Assembly (NCBI GenBank): GCA_963734865.1
Contig: CAVTIV010000007.1
Span: forward strand, 372,001 to 436,000
Source of the DNA: CBDCUW01 sp963734865
Lineage (GTDB): Bacteria > Planctomycetota > Planctomycetia > Pirellulales > Pirellulaceae
DNA: 64,000 nucleotides
Direction of reading: 5' to 3'
Under the pieces are notes generated by a model that saw only the letters and a list, made by a program, of their open reading frames with translations, was not told where the DNA came from and did not search any database. A program made the position numbers and the translations under genes. Shown here one piece after another: positions 27,964 through 37,655 of this stretch (its first letter is position 1; every line of letters starts with the position of its first letter).

Positions 27964-28569
27964 ATGCCTGCGGATGACAAGAACGTAATCGCCGTCGACG
28001 GCCTGCATGTCGATCTTCGCAATCGACCGCTCGCGGCGTTGTTGGCGTGGCTGATCCCCGGTGCTGGGCATTTCTACCAGCGCCGATACGCCAAAGGCAG
28101 TCTTTTTTTTGTCTGTATCTTGTCAATCTGGATTCTGGGCTTCGTCCTCGGTGGTGGGCACGTTGTTTACGCGTCCTGGCAACCGGGCGACAAACGCTGG
28201 CACTATTTGTTGCAGGCTGGCGTTGGTGCGCCGGCGCTCCCGGCTCTGGTCCAGGGGGATCGCATGCGTCGCCACACCGACCAGGGTCGCACCGACCGGA
28301 AGTACAAGCCGCTGTGGGGCGGTTTCATGGCACCTCCGTTCCGACCGGTCCTTGAGCAGGAAGCGGATGAGGTTTCGGCTTGGTATGCCCGATTCGGCGC
28401 CGGCTACGAGATGGGGACTTGGTACACCGTGATCGCAGGACTGTTAAACATTTTGGTCATTTATGACGCCTATGGTGGCCCATTGGCGATCCCGATCAGC
28501 GGCCGGAAGAAGGTGCCCGAGGAGGAAGCCGACGAAGCTGAGGGGGCAACCGATCCGCCTGAGGCCTAG
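27964..28569 (+). CDS. DUF6677-like multi-pass membrane protein
   Basis: 201 residues from the ATG at 27964, with GGAGAAG about 8 bases upstream; the in-frame extension before it is not supported. Hydrophobic helices are visible at about residues 22-38, 47-68 and near 155-175, with a PGAGHFYQRRYAKG loop characteristic of a small planctomycete membrane family (DUF6677). The acidic C-terminal tail is likely cytoplasmic. It precedes another small membrane protein by 79 bases. Function unknown. Confidence 0.8.
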   Translation: MPADDKNVIAVDGLHVDLRNRPLAALLAWLIPGAGHFYQRRYAKGSLFFVCILSIWILGFVLGGGHVVYASWQPGDKRWHYLLQAGVGAPALPALVQGDRMRRHTDQGRTDRKYKPLWGGFMAPPFRPVLEQEADEVSAWYARFGAGYEMGTWYTVIAGLLNILVIYDAYGGPLAIPISGRKKVPEEEADEAEGATDPPEA

Positions 28570-28648
28570 CGGGGCTTGATCGTCGTTCCCCAAACCCCGC
28601 AGAACGACTGGCCTACTTGTCCCCTTCAGCAAACCGAGAACAATACAG

Positions 28649-28840
28649 ATGCTTTCCATTTCGCCCACATATCTTTTGTATTTCGTTCCATTGATTATCG
28701 CGATTGCATTGGTCTTTGGTGCGACGCGACACGAAGACACATCGCTGATCATTCAACATTCTTGGTACACCGCTCGCTGGATCAGCGGATTCATGGCAAT
28801 TATTTTTGCGGTTCTCTGTGTGCTCGGTTGGCTGATTTGA
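28649..28840 (+). CDS. Small two-helix membrane protein
   Basis: 63 residues with two hydrophobic helices (LYFVPLIIAIALVFGA and ISGFMAIIFAVLCVLGWL) joined by a polar loop containing TRHED. Its position, in the same direction 79 bases after the DUF6677-like gene and 94 bases before trkA, supports a real gene. Function unknown; potassium-uptake association is only a neighbourhood guess. Confidence 0.65.
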   Translation: MLSISPTYLLYFVPLIIAIALVFGATRHEDTSLIIQHSWYTARWISGFMAIIFAVLCVLGWLI

Positions 28841-28934
28841 TTGACCGTGATGTTTAACAGATTCGACCCGCCGTTCGTGCGACAATCGCTTTCGATCCAC
28901 TCTCCGATCAACGTCCAGGGGCACCACTGATTCG

Positions 28935-30278
28935 ATGAGAGTCCTTACTCTCGGCGCCGGAACCGTTGGCCGCTGGATTGCCGATATGCTCTGTCGGCGT
29001 CGACACAGCGTCACTGTGGTCGACACGGATCCAGAGAATGTCCGGCGGATCAATAGCGAGTTGGATGTCCGCGCCATTGAAGGCAGCGCCTCGCGAAGCA
29101 CCGTCTTATTTCAAGCGGACGTTTGCGCCGCGGATATGTGCTTGGCAGTCACCGGCGACGACGAGGTCAACATCGTGGCGGCCAGCATGGCCAAGGCGCT
29201 GGGTGCCCGTCGCAGCATCGCTCGGGTCTATGCGCCCGCCTTTCGGGACTTGAGCACTTTCGATTACCAACAGCACTTTAACATTGACAGCCTGCTGAGT
29301 TTGGAACAGTTGTCGGCGTTTGAGCTGGCCCGTGCGATCCGTAATCCGGACGCGATTCCGCTGGAACACTTCGCCAGAGGCCAATTGGAAGTTTACGAAA
29401 TGGAGGTGGCGGCGAAGTCGGGTGCCGCGAACCACAAGCTACTTGACCTCAAGCTTCCGGGAGCCGTGCGAGTCGGCTCGATTGCACGTGAAGGAAGAAT
29501 GTGGATCGCCAGCGGCCAGGACGAGTTACACGCCGGCGATCGGGTCAGCCTGATTGGAATGCCTGAAGCGGTCTCCAAGGCTCGCAGCCTGTTCGGTGTC
29601 GGAACGGAAAACAAGGCGCGGCAAAAAGTGATGATCGCCGGAGGTGGCGAAACCGGATATCACCTCGCCGATTCGCTGAGCCCGCACGACTATCGCACGG
29701 TACTTCTTGAGCGAGATGCGGATCGATGCGATCATCTGGCGAAGCTATTACCGCAAACCACGGTGATCCATGCCAACGCCAATCGGCGTAGCGTGCTGGA
29801 GGACGAAGGGGGTGGTACGGTTGACTATTTCGTTGCCTGCACGGGGAACGACGAGAGCAATATCATGGCGGGAGTGGAGGCACGCGAACTGGGTGCTTCA
29901 CGCGTGATGTGCGTGGTCGGCCGACCAGACTACGCGAACGTCGTCGGCAAGCTTGGAATCGATCGAGCGGTCAGCGAACGCGATGTGGTAGCACGGCAAA
30001 TTCTCGGCTTTCTCAACGAAGGGGCGATCATCAGTCAAAGTCGACTGCCCAATGGTGCGATCGGCATTTACGAATTAGAAGTCCGTGATGGCACTCGTGT
30101 CACCGGAGCGACGCTGGCCGAACTACCACTCGCCGGTCGATGTCTGATCGCGGCGATCCAGCGTGACGGTTTTGTCCGTGTCCCCACCGCCGAGGATCGC
30201 TTGCAAGCCGGCGATGTCATCGTCGCACTGATCGACCAAACAGCCTCCGAAGATTGTTTAGCGCTTTTCAACGCATAG
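28935..30278 (+). CDS. trkA: Trk system potassium uptake regulator TrkA
   Basis: 447 residues made of two RCK units: an N-terminal NAD-binding RCK-N (LTLGAGTVGRWIAD) with its RCK-C (about residues 145-220), then a second RCK-N (MIAGGGETGYHLAD) and RCK-C to the end. This is the duplicated TrkA plan that forms the cytoplasmic gating ring on TrkH-type potassium channels. No trkH gene lies next to it in this window. It ends 6 bases before the oxoprolinase-like gene. Confidence 0.93.
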   Translation: MRVLTLGAGTVGRWIADMLCRRRHSVTVVDTDPENVRRINSELDVRAIEGSASRSTVLFQADVCAADMCLAVTGDDEVNIVAASMAKALGARRSIARVYAPAFRDLSTFDYQQHFNIDSLLSLEQLSAFELARAIRNPDAIPLEHFARGQLEVYEMEVAAKSGAANHKLLDLKLPGAVRVGSIAREGRMWIASGQDELHAGDRVSLIGMPEAVSKARSLFGVGTENKARQKVMIAGGGETGYHLADSLSPHDYRTVLLERDADRCDHLAKLLPQTTVIHANANRRSVLEDEGGGTVDYFVACTGNDESNIMAGVEARELGASRVMCVVGRPDYANVVGKLGIDRAVSERDVVARQILGFLNEGAIISQSRLPNGAIGIYELEVRDGTRVTGATLAELPLAGRCLIAAIQRDGFVRVPTAEDRLQAGDVIVALIDQTASEDCLALFNA

Positions 30279-30284
30279 CGACTC

Positions 30285-33200
30285 GTGGACTTGAAATCCG
30301 AAACCGAAAACCAGACGCCCCCCGCAATCAAAGTATGGGCCGATGTCGGCGGAACGTTCACCGACTGCTTCGTCATCGATTCGCGCGGCACGCGAGTCTC
30401 GAAAGTCCTTAGCAGTGGAATCGTACGAGCGTCGGTCGATAGGCAAATCGATCAACAAACGCTGTCACTCACTGCGCCCACTCACAGCGTGCCCAACGGG
30501 TTCTGGAACGGTGCCACGTTGTCGCGGCTGCAGCGAGATGGCACCCCCTCACAACTGGGAAAGGTCCACCACTACGATGCGGCCGAGGCGACCATCCGGT
30601 TCAACGCGGATGATCTTGCGTCCACGCTCGATAACGGCACGCCGCAGGTCATTGAGATCGATGCTGGCCTGGAAGCACCGGTGCTGGCAACTCGATTGCT
30701 GTTGGGCATTCCGCTCAGCGAACCGCTTCCGCCGCTCGACGTTCGACTGGGTACGACGCGTGGTACGAATGCCTTGTTAACCCGACGCGGCGCAAGAACG
30801 GCACTTGTTATCACCGCCGGGTTTGCAGATATTCTGCGAATTGGCGAGCAAAACCGGCCTGATTTGTTCGCTCTGGCGATCGACAAACCGAAACCTCTGA
30901 GCGAAGAGATTGTCGAGGTCCGCGAGCGACTCGATTCGACCGGAGGAGTTTTACGGAGCATCGACCGGGAGCAGCTCCGCAACGATCTCGTGGACTTACG
31001 GAATCGGGGCGTCGAGTCATTATCGATCTGCTTGTTGCACGCCTACGTCAACGATGTTCACGAACAACTTGCCAATCAGCTGGCTCGCGAAGTAGGTTTC
31101 ACCGACATCAGTCTGTCGAGCGAAGTGGCACCGCTGATCAAGTTGGTTTCGCGAGCCGAAACGACGACGCTGGACGCCTATTTGAATCCGATTCTTGCCC
31201 ACTACGTCGCCAACGTCTGGCGCCAGTTTGGTGGCCAGCGATCCTGTCGTTTTCGGTTGATGACCAGCAGCGGCAACCTCGTCGCACCCGCTTCGTTTCG
31301 CGGTCGTGACAGCATCCTCTCAGGACCAGCCGGCGGCGTCGTCGCGCTGGCGGCAGTCGCGCAAAGTGGAGGCGTTTTCGCAGCCATCGGGTTAGATATG
31401 GGAGGCACCAGCACCGACGTCAGCCGGTTCGAGGGCCGCATGGGCCGTCGCTTTGAATCCGAGGTTGCCGGCGTGCGAGTGATGACGCCAATGATGGACA
31501 TCCATACGGTCGCGGCCGGTGGTGGTTCGATTTGCGGTTATCGACATGGGCGGTTTCACGTCGGTCCTGACAGCGCCGGAGCCAACCCCGGACCGGCCTG
31601 CTACGGTCGTGGCGGCCCACTGACCATCACCGACGTGAACCTGCTGCTGGGACGAATTCCCGAAGATCGCTTTCCGCTACCGCTCGATCGTGATGCGGCC
31701 ACCATCAGGCTGTCCGAAATCGCGCGGCGGGCAGCCGACGAGGGGCAGCAGCTCGCGACGATCGAATCACTCGCCGAAGGATTCTTGCAAATTGCCGTGA
31801 CCCACATGGCCGAAGCCGTACGAACCGTGAGCACGGCCGAAGGGACCGACCCGCGGACAATGACCTTGGTCGGATTTGGCGGTGCGGCTGGCCAGCATTT
31901 ATGCCGCATCGCCGATGCGCTACAGATGCGAACCATCCTCGATCACCCGCACGCCGGCATGTTGAGCGCCCTGGGAATGGGCATGGCCAACGTCGGACAC
32001 GTCGCCACGCGAGGCGTGTATCAAGTTCTCGATCGGTCGTGTGATCGATTGTTAGACGACATCTCTGAGCAACTTCGCGACCAAACTGCCCGACAACTGC
32101 GTAGCGAAGAACCGAGCTCAACCGAGGAGCTAAGGTTCGATCTCGAGTGCGACCTTCGCTACCTCGGTACCGAATCAACTCTGTCATTGACCTTGGCACC
32201 GGCCGAGCGACTTGCAGCGAGTTTTCACGACAAGCATCGCACCACGTTCGGCTATGACCAGGTGGGCCGAGCGGTCGAGTTGGTGTCGGTTCGCTGTGAA
32301 GCAACGCTTTTGTCGAACGATACGATGTCGCCGCCGATCCGCCCCTCGATGATACACAGCACGTCGACGGCACGTCTGTGGCGTGACGCGACGTGGATTG
32401 ACGTCGATGTGATCGACCGTGCGACGCTGGCGAACGGACAACCGATCGTTGGGCCGGCAATGATTGTCAGCGACTACTCAACGCTGTTGGTCGAGCCAAA
32501 TTGGGGAGGAACGGTCCACAGCGACGGCACGATCGAACTTCACCCCATCGATTCACCCACTGTCCTCGATACGGCAACAATCGCGGACGCCGCCAGTGAC
32601 CCCGTCCTGTTGGAAATCGTCTCGCGGCGGTTACAGGGGATCGCCGACTCGATGGGCGAAGTGCTGCGACGGACCTCGGTCAGCGTCAACGTCAAAGAGC
32701 GACGTGACTATAGCTGCGCCGTTTTCCGTGCGGACGGAGCGTTGATCGCCAACGCCCCTCATGTGCCGGTTCATTTGGGTGCGATGGGTCACACCGTACG
32801 CCGCATGATGGATGTCTTTGAGGCGATGTCGCCGGGCGACTGCTATTTGAGCAACGATCCGTTTACCGGTGGATCGCACTTGCCCGATGTGACCGTCGTC
32901 ACGCCCGTGTTTTGCCAGACATCCGGCAGTCACCGACCCGATTTTTTTGTTGCCTCTCGTGCACATCACGCCGAAATCGGAGGTCGAACGCCTGGATCGA
33001 TGCCACCCGATGCGACTTCGCTGGCCGAAGAGGGTGTGTTGATTCGCGACTTCGCGCTGACCCGCGGCGGAAGCTGCTTCGTTGACCAATTGCAGTCACT
33101 ATTGGAATCGGGTCGATACCCGTCGCGGAGCGTCGCAGAAAATCTCGCTGACATTGCCGCCCAGCAAGCCGCCGGAAACGATGGTGCCGTCGCAATGCGT

Positions 33201-34157
33201 GCTCTTGCGCAAACCTATTCGCCGCAGATCATCAGTGCGTTGATGGGGCGACTTCTTGACGTCGCCGGTGATTCCGTCGCCAATTGGATCGAGTCACTTC
33301 CCGAGCAGCCGATGACGTTTCGCGATTCGCTCGACGATGGGACTGTCATTGCGGTCACGATCCGACGTAGCGGCGGCAAGCTGGTGATTGACTTTGACGG
33401 TACCGCCGGCGTTCACAAATACGGTTTCAACGCCACACCATCGATTGTGACTGCGGCCGTGTTGTACGTGCTTCGATGTGTCTCGAGCGCCGATCTGCCT
33501 CTTTGTGATGGCGTACTGAGAGATGTCGATTTGCGAATCCCGGCCGGCCTGCTGAACCCGCCGCCGCACGACGACCCGGCACAGTGCGCAGCGGTGGTCG
33601 CTGGCAACGTGGAAACCAGCCAACGGGTGGTCGACGTGCTGTTCGGCGCACTGCGATTGGCCGCCGCATCACAGGGCACCATGAACAATCTGCTGATCGG
33701 CGACCAGACGTTTGGGTACTACGAAACGATCGCCGGCGGCAGCGGTGCCACCGATGGTCACGATGGCGCCGATGCCGTGCACACGCACATGACCAATACT
33801 CGAATCACCGATCCCGAAGTCCTGGAAACTCGCTTGCCGATTCGACTGCACCGATTCGCCATCCGCAGGGGCAGCGGCGGCGCGGGCCGCTATCGCGGTG
33901 GCGATGGCATCATTCGTGAGCTCGAATTCCTGAAGCCGTTGCAAGTTTCCTTGATCACCAGTCGGCGGATGAATGCGCCCTACGGTTGCGATGGAGGCTG
34001 TCACGGCACGGTGGGTAAGAATTTGCTGATCCATGCCGACAAAACAATCGAATTACCGTTCGCGGCGACTTTACACGTCCAGTGCGGCGACCGATTGATC
34101 ATCGAGACACCTGGCGGTGGCGGCTGGGGAACACCGCCGGCCGACAGCACAGAATGA
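30285..34157 (+). CDS. 5-oxoprolinase/hydantoinase-type enzyme (fused HyuA-HyuB)
   Basis: 1290 residues from a GTG, matching the length of single-chain 5-oxoprolinases. The HyuA-like half (about 1-730) has the ATP-binding VGGTFTDCFV near residue 20, LGTTRGTNALL and GLDMGGTSTDVSR. The HyuB-like half (about 740-1290) has VSVNVKERRDYSCA, LSNDPFTGGSHLPD and the C-terminal GRYRGGDG. The family cleaves 5-oxo-L-proline or hydantoins with ATP hydrolysis; the exact substrate cannot be read from sequence. Possible co-transcription with trkA. Confidence 0.92.
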   Translation: MDLKSETENQTPPAIKVWADVGGTFTDCFVIDSRGTRVSKVLSSGIVRASVDRQIDQQTLSLTAPTHSVPNGFWNGATLSRLQRDGTPSQLGKVHHYDAAEATIRFNADDLASTLDNGTPQVIEIDAGLEAPVLATRLLLGIPLSEPLPPLDVRLGTTRGTNALLTRRGARTALVITAGFADILRIGEQNRPDLFALAIDKPKPLSEEIVEVRERLDSTGGVLRSIDREQLRNDLVDLRNRGVESLSICLLHAYVNDVHEQLANQLAREVGFTDISLSSEVAPLIKLVSRAETTTLDAYLNPILAHYVANVWRQFGGQRSCRFRLMTSSGNLVAPASFRGRDSILSGPAGGVVALAAVAQSGGVFAAIGLDMGGTSTDVSRFEGRMGRRFESEVAGVRVMTPMMDIHTVAAGGGSICGYRHGRFHVGPDSAGANPGPACYGRGGPLTITDVNLLLGRIPEDRFPLPLDRDAATIRLSEIARRAADEGQQLATIESLAEGFLQIAVTHMAEAVRTVSTAEGTDPRTMTLVGFGGAAGQHLCRIADALQMRTILDHPHAGMLSALGMGMANVGHVATRGVYQVLDRSCDRLLDDISEQLRDQTARQLRSEEPSSTEELRFDLECDLRYLGTESTLSLTLAPAERLAASFHDKHRTTFGYDQVGRAVELVSVRCEATLLSNDTMSPPIRPSMIHSTSTARLWRDATWIDVDVIDRATLANGQPIVGPAMIVSDYSTLLVEPNWGGTVHSDGTIELHPIDSPTVLDTATIADAASDPVLLEIVSRRLQGIADSMGEVLRRTSVSVNVKERRDYSCAVFRADGALIANAPHVPVHLGAMGHTVRRMMDVFEAMSPGDCYLSNDPFTGGSHLPDVTVVTPVFCQTSGSHRPDFFVASRAHHAEIGGRTPGSMPPDATSLAEEGVLIRDFALTRGGSCFVDQLQSLLESGRYPSRSVAENLADIAAQQAAGNDGAVAMRALAQTYSPQIISALMGRLLDVAGDSVANWIESLPEQPMTFRDSLDDGTVIAVTIRRSGGKLVIDFDGTAGVHKYGFNATPSIVTAAVLYVLRCVSSADLPLCDGVLRDVDLRIPAGLLNPPPHDDPAQCAAVVAGNVETSQRVVDVLFGALRLAAASQGTMNNLLIGDQTFGYYETIAGGSGATDGHDGADAVHTHMTNTRITDPEVLETRLPIRLHRFAIRRGSGGAGRYRGGDGIIRELEFLKPLQVSLITSRRMNAPYGCDGGCHGTVGKNLLIHADKTIELPFAATLHVQCGDRLIIETPGGGGWGTPPADSTE

Positions 34158-34339
34158 CGGAGATGCTCTGAAAGCCGGTCCACTTGCGGGATGGCCACCT
34201 TCACGGGCTGAACATCGCCCCGGGCCGCACCCAGCGAAGCGCCATTCCGGCGTGCAGCGGCGATGAAACTTCGTTTTGCTGCCGAGACTTTGTCGCTGCC
34301 GCCCCCTTGTCGCAGACTTCTTCGTAGCGAGTCGGTCGA

Positions 34340-35887
34340 TCAGGTCCGGCCGTTGTGATTGGGTACACGCGGGCGTGTATCCCAGGAGTCTGCCTGCCGC
34401 AACCGGGCATTGTATTCGCAGAACGATACCGGCCGACCGTGGGTGTCCAGCAAGTGATGGCAACAGTTCGAGATTCGATCTTGGTCGTAATTGAAGCAGT
34501 CCATGAATGGCTTGATGGCGATACCGAACAGATCGGTCGGCCGCACGATTCGACGACCGATCGCGCTGACGATGCGGCTCCAAAAAGCGGGCCGCGATGA
34601 GCCGACCATGTCTCGAATCTGTTGCTGCGAGAGAACCGTTTTGTAGGCAACCTGATTCATCACCCGCGGCAAGTCGACATGCCGCGTGACGTTGAACTTC
34701 AATCCGCGACGACGTACGAACAACGTCAGCCAGCCGCAATTCGGGTGACTGCAGGGGATGGGAACGAAGTCCTCGGGGTTCATCCGGGTTCGCGTCTGAC
34801 GCACAACGGATTTGACAACATCCGAGAGTGTCAAACGATCGACCGCTTCACGTTGCAGTTCGTATCGACCCGAGTAGGTTACCGGCTGCAGGGCGACCAG
34901 CTTGATGTGAGAATGACGCATGGCCGTATCGATGACCCAGCCCACCTCGTCATCGTTGACATTTTTCGTCAAGGTCATTGTTAGTTGCATGACGATTCCG
35001 AGCCGGCCAAGTTCCTCGATCACTTTCATCCGGATGCGCGTCGGATCCGCATTCCGCAAATTGAGATTCGCATCGGCGGAGCGACCGTCGAACTGCAGCA
35101 GGACCATCAGCTTGTCGCGAAACGGCAGCAAACGTTCCGCGTTCTCGGGCCGTGCAAAGAGGATACCGTTTGTTGGTAGATAGATCTTCTGGACACCTTG
35201 TTGGCCGTGCAGAAAGGCGACCATTTCCCAGAATTGCGGGTGCAGGATCGCTTCGCCGCCGGTGAGTTGAACCGAATCCAAGCCATTCTTTTGTTCGATC
35301 AGCCGAAACATGTATTGCTGAAACGACTCCAGCGACAGAATTCGATCTCCCTTGGCATCGCTGTAACACACCTTACAACTCAAATTGCACGCGTTGGTGA
35401 TCTCGACGAGAACCGTGCAAGATTTGTTGCCCATCTGGTCGGTGAAATCGACGGGGTGATGATCGACGGGCGACGCGGAATCGCCACAACCGCCATCGCC
35501 ACAGCATCCGCCCACATAGTCTGGAAACTCCAACACGCGATCATCCGCAAACCGCCGACCCCAGCAATCCTTGTTGGATAGAAAATAGAATTCTTCATCG
35601 TTCTCGATAATCGCATCGGTTGGTCCGTGTTGCGGACACCGCTTGCGCATCCAAACACGGTGATGGGAGGAAAAGACGATGGCCGGGACGTGCCCAAGAC
35701 AATGCGGGCAGAGACTGATCGTCGTCTTCAACGGCCGCTGTTCTTCTGCCAATTCAAACCAACTCGCCGCTGCGGCCTGATCGGTCTCGAGTAATCTGCC
35801 ACGGAGATCCTCCAGTTCATGCAATCGATCATGTCGCGGACTGCTGTCGTTCAATACGGGCAGTGTCAGTTTGGCAGAATCAGACAA
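34340..35887 (-). CDS. Radical SAM protein resembling the Tes/MJ0619 family
   Basis: 515 residues. The radical SAM cluster motif C-x3-C-x2-C is at C167, C171 and C174 (CNLSCKVC), followed by the GGE motif (LTGGEAILHP). An N-terminal Cys element (C60-x2-C63, then KRCPQHG at C84) and C-terminal motifs (IPCSHPNCGWLT, NCCHHLLDTHG, FCEYNARLR) match my recollection of archaeal MJ0619/tetraether-lipid-synthase-like proteins, which carry extra iron sites. A Cys-rich insert (GGCCGDGGCGD, 127-135) is unusual. It overlaps the diiron protein gene by 8 bases and is the last gene of a five-gene run. Possible roles are C-C coupling of lipid chains or pterin methylation; family similarity is fairly strong, function open. 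Confidence 0.8.
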   Translation of the reverse strand: MSDSAKLTLPVLNDSSPRHDRLHELEDLRGRLLETDQAAAASWFELAEEQRPLKTTISLCPHCLGHVPAIVFSSHHRVWMRKRCPQHGPTDAIIENDEEFYFLSNKDCWGRRFADDRVLEFPDYVGGCCGDGGCGDSASPVDHHPVDFTDQMGNKSCTVLVEITNACNLSCKVCYSDAKGDRILSLESFQQYMFRLIEQKNGLDSVQLTGGEAILHPQFWEMVAFLHGQQGVQKIYLPTNGILFARPENAERLLPFRDKLMVLLQFDGRSADANLNLRNADPTRIRMKVIEELGRLGIVMQLTMTLTKNVNDDEVGWVIDTAMRHSHIKLVALQPVTYSGRYELQREAVDRLTLSDVVKSVVRQTRTRMNPEDFVPIPCSHPNCGWLTLFVRRRGLKFNVTRHVDLPRVMNQVAYKTVLSQQQIRDMVGSSRPAFWSRIVSAIGRRIVRPTDLFGIAIKPFMDCFNYDQDRISNCCHHLLDTHGRPVSFCEYNARLRQADSWDTRPRVPNHNGRT

Positions 35888-36596
35888 GGCAATCCGCTCC
35901 GTCCATCATGAATTGGCAAATGCGATTGAGCAGCTTTTGGTGTGGGCGGACCCCGTCGTCGAATCGCTGCCGAAAGGTTCGCAACAGCCGTCTTGAGAAT
36001 TGCAGATTCGCTTTCGCCTCGGCGCGACGATGAACGTCCAGAATTTCCTGGGCTTTGCGACGGGGAAGCAGGTCGCGGACCGCCTGCAGTGTGTACTCAA
36101 CATGTCTCGACTCATCACGAATGACCGCCGAAACGCACTTGGCAACAATGTGCCGCCCACCCGCACCACAAGCATCCGCGTGGTACTCGATCGACTGACC
36201 AACTCGCTTTTCGAGGAAATGAGCATGAGCGAGAAAGTTCGCCAGCTTTTCACGCTGTGCAGCTGGCGAATCCGACGGCAGGACGTGAAATGTTCCGGGC
36301 GTGAATGACCGAACCACTTCATTGAACACGAAGGGTTGTGACAGCTCGACGATCGGCGCGCCAAGCGTCTGTAGCGCATGGGTGTACAAGCGTACGTGCT
36401 TCGCTTCATCGGCGGAGTGCCGATTGATGTTGCTGGCCAATTCCTCCGTCGGTGCGTACTCGCTTTGAAAGTAGTCACAAACCGTTTCCGGATATCGTTC
36501 GCCCTGCAGATAGAGATTGAGTACCCAACCGTGCGCCCGTGGATTGGCAACAACGTCGCGATGCATTCGCGATTTGAGACCATTGATGATATACAC
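35880..36596 (-). CDS. Ferritin-like diiron protein
   Basis: 238 residues, all-helical. Two D-E-x2-H motifs (DEAKHVRLY and DESRHVEYT) and partner Glu residues (EELASN, LEKRVGQ) form the classic diiron four-helix site. A long helical C-terminus follows. Such domains serve as oxygenases, desaturases or iron-storage proteins. Sitting between the radical SAM gene (8-base overlap) and a small membrane protein gene (2-base gap), it probably acts on the same substrate. No signal peptide. The precise reaction is unknown. Confidence 0.8.
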   Translation of the reverse strand: MYIINGLKSRMHRDVVANPRAHGWVLNLYLQGERYPETVCDYFQSEYAPTEELASNINRHSADEAKHVRLYTHALQTLGAPIVELSQPFVFNEVVRSFTPGTFHVLPSDSPAAQREKLANFLAHAHFLEKRVGQSIEYHADACGAGGRHIVAKCVSAVIRDESRHVEYTLQAVRDLLPRRKAQEILDVHRRAEAKANLQFSRRLLRTFRQRFDDGVRPHQKLLNRICQFMMDGADCLV

Positions 36597-36598
36597 CG

Positions 36599-36856
36599 TT
36601 AGCGACCCCCGCCCGGACCACAGGTACTCACTAGTAAGCCGAAAGCAACGACCACGATCAAAAGTGCGATAACAACGAAACTCCCTAGCAGTGCCAGGAC
36701 ACGGGTCATGACACCACCACCTGGCGAGCCGGATGATGGATGTCGTTTCTCAGGACCACTGTTTCGGGGAGGAACCGAAGGATCGCCTCCGACCGTTCGA
36801 GGCGGATCGGCTTCAGCGTCACCAAGATCTTCACCAGCACCGGGTTTTTCTGGCAT
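36599..36856 (-). CDS. Small Pro-rich single-pass membrane protein
   Basis: 85 residues: a Pro/Gly/Glu-rich soluble N-terminus (residues 1-48) and one hydrophobic helix (VLALLGSFVVIALLIVVVAFGLLV), ending STCGPGGGR. Packed between the Lgt-like gene (18-base gap) and the diiron gene (2-base gap), it is very likely translated. A membrane anchor or adaptor for the cassette is an inference. Confidence 0.7.
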   Translation of the reverse strand: MPEKPGAGEDLGDAEADPPRTVGGDPSVPPRNSGPEKRHPSSGSPGGGVMTRVLALLGSFVVIALLIVVVAFGLLVSTCGPGGGR

Positions 36857-36874
36857 CAGCGATATCCGTTTGCA

Positions 36875-37642
36875 TCATTGATTGTCCGCGATGATATGAT
36901 CGTCGGAAACGTTCGCATTCCAAATCCCAGCAGGAAACCGTTTCCGTTTCAACAGGAACGCCATGCCCAACAGAACCATCACGATCGATAGCCACTGATA
37001 AGCAGAGAATGAACCAAATGACTTCGGTGTCTCGCGAATGAACTCCGACAGAAATCGGAAGATACCATAAGCGATCAGGTAAAGGGAAAATACACAGCCG
37101 GTCATCCGCCGGTTTCTGACCAGCCAAATGGCGATCAATCCGGCCAGAACATGAAACAACATTTCATAGGCCGGAATCGGGTGGCGTGGGATAGCATCGC
37201 TATAGGTAATCGCGCCGGGACCGTTATAGGCAATTCCACGACAACAACCGGTGCTGAGGCACCCGATCCGACCGATCGCAAAGGCAAACGGCAGTTGGGC
37301 CGCAAATCGATCATTGGGCGGAAGCGGGTAGCGTAAAAAAGGTTTGGCCAACTCCGCCCCAAGCAGTCCGAAAATCAGCGCCCCAATGATCGAACGGCCG
37401 GAGTACAGCACTTGCTGCCAATTGTCGATCGGTCGGAACGGCCATTGGAATTCCCCGCACAAAAATACCAGTTTCGCGCCGACAATGGCACTCAGAAACG
37501 TAATCAGTTGCAGCGTGTAATACTGTCGACGAACTCGGCCTTCGGTGATGTGGCGTGTCACCGGAAACAGGAGGCCGAACAACAAGGCCAGCAGGACCGG
37601 CAGCGCGTACAGCGGATAGATGTCGGGCAGGCTGAGATGCAT
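36875..37642 (-). CDS. Lgt-like prolipoprotein diacylglyceryl transferase homologue
   Basis: 255 residues with about seven hydrophobic helices. The Lgt signature region is recognisable as GRIGCLSTGCCRG followed by PRHPIPAYE, and the HGG-type motif is replaced by SGRSIIGALIFG. This marks a paralogous subgroup of Lgt rather than the housekeeping enzyme, and its two extra Cys pairs are notable. Lgt transfers diacylglycerol from phosphatidylglycerol to the lipobox Cys at the inner membrane. The paralogue's acceptor may differ. The gene is second in the minus-strand cassette. Confidence 0.82.
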   Translation of the reverse strand: MHLSLPDIYPLYALPVLLALLFGLLFPVTRHITEGRVRRQYYTLQLITFLSAIVGAKLVFLCGEFQWPFRPIDNWQQVLYSGRSIIGALIFGLLGAELAKPFLRYPLPPNDRFAAQLPFAFAIGRIGCLSTGCCRGIAYNGPGAITYSDAIPRHPIPAYEMLFHVLAGLIAIWLVRNRRMTGCVFSLYLIAYGIFRFLSEFIRETPKSFGSFSAYQWLSIVMVLLGMAFLLKRKRFPAGIWNANVSDDHIIADNQ

Positions 37643-37655
37643 AAAAAACGAGTTC

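Noticed and set aside
31705..32460. 251-residue minus-strand ORF
   Set aside because: Antisense to the oxoprolinase-like gene; Arg/Ser/Pro-rich shadow.
34201..34650. 149-residue minus-strand ORF at the 3' end of the radical SAM gene, considered as a frameshifted C-terminal extension
   Set aside because: The radical SAM protein already ends with the family-like FCEYNARLR tail, and the extension has no motif.
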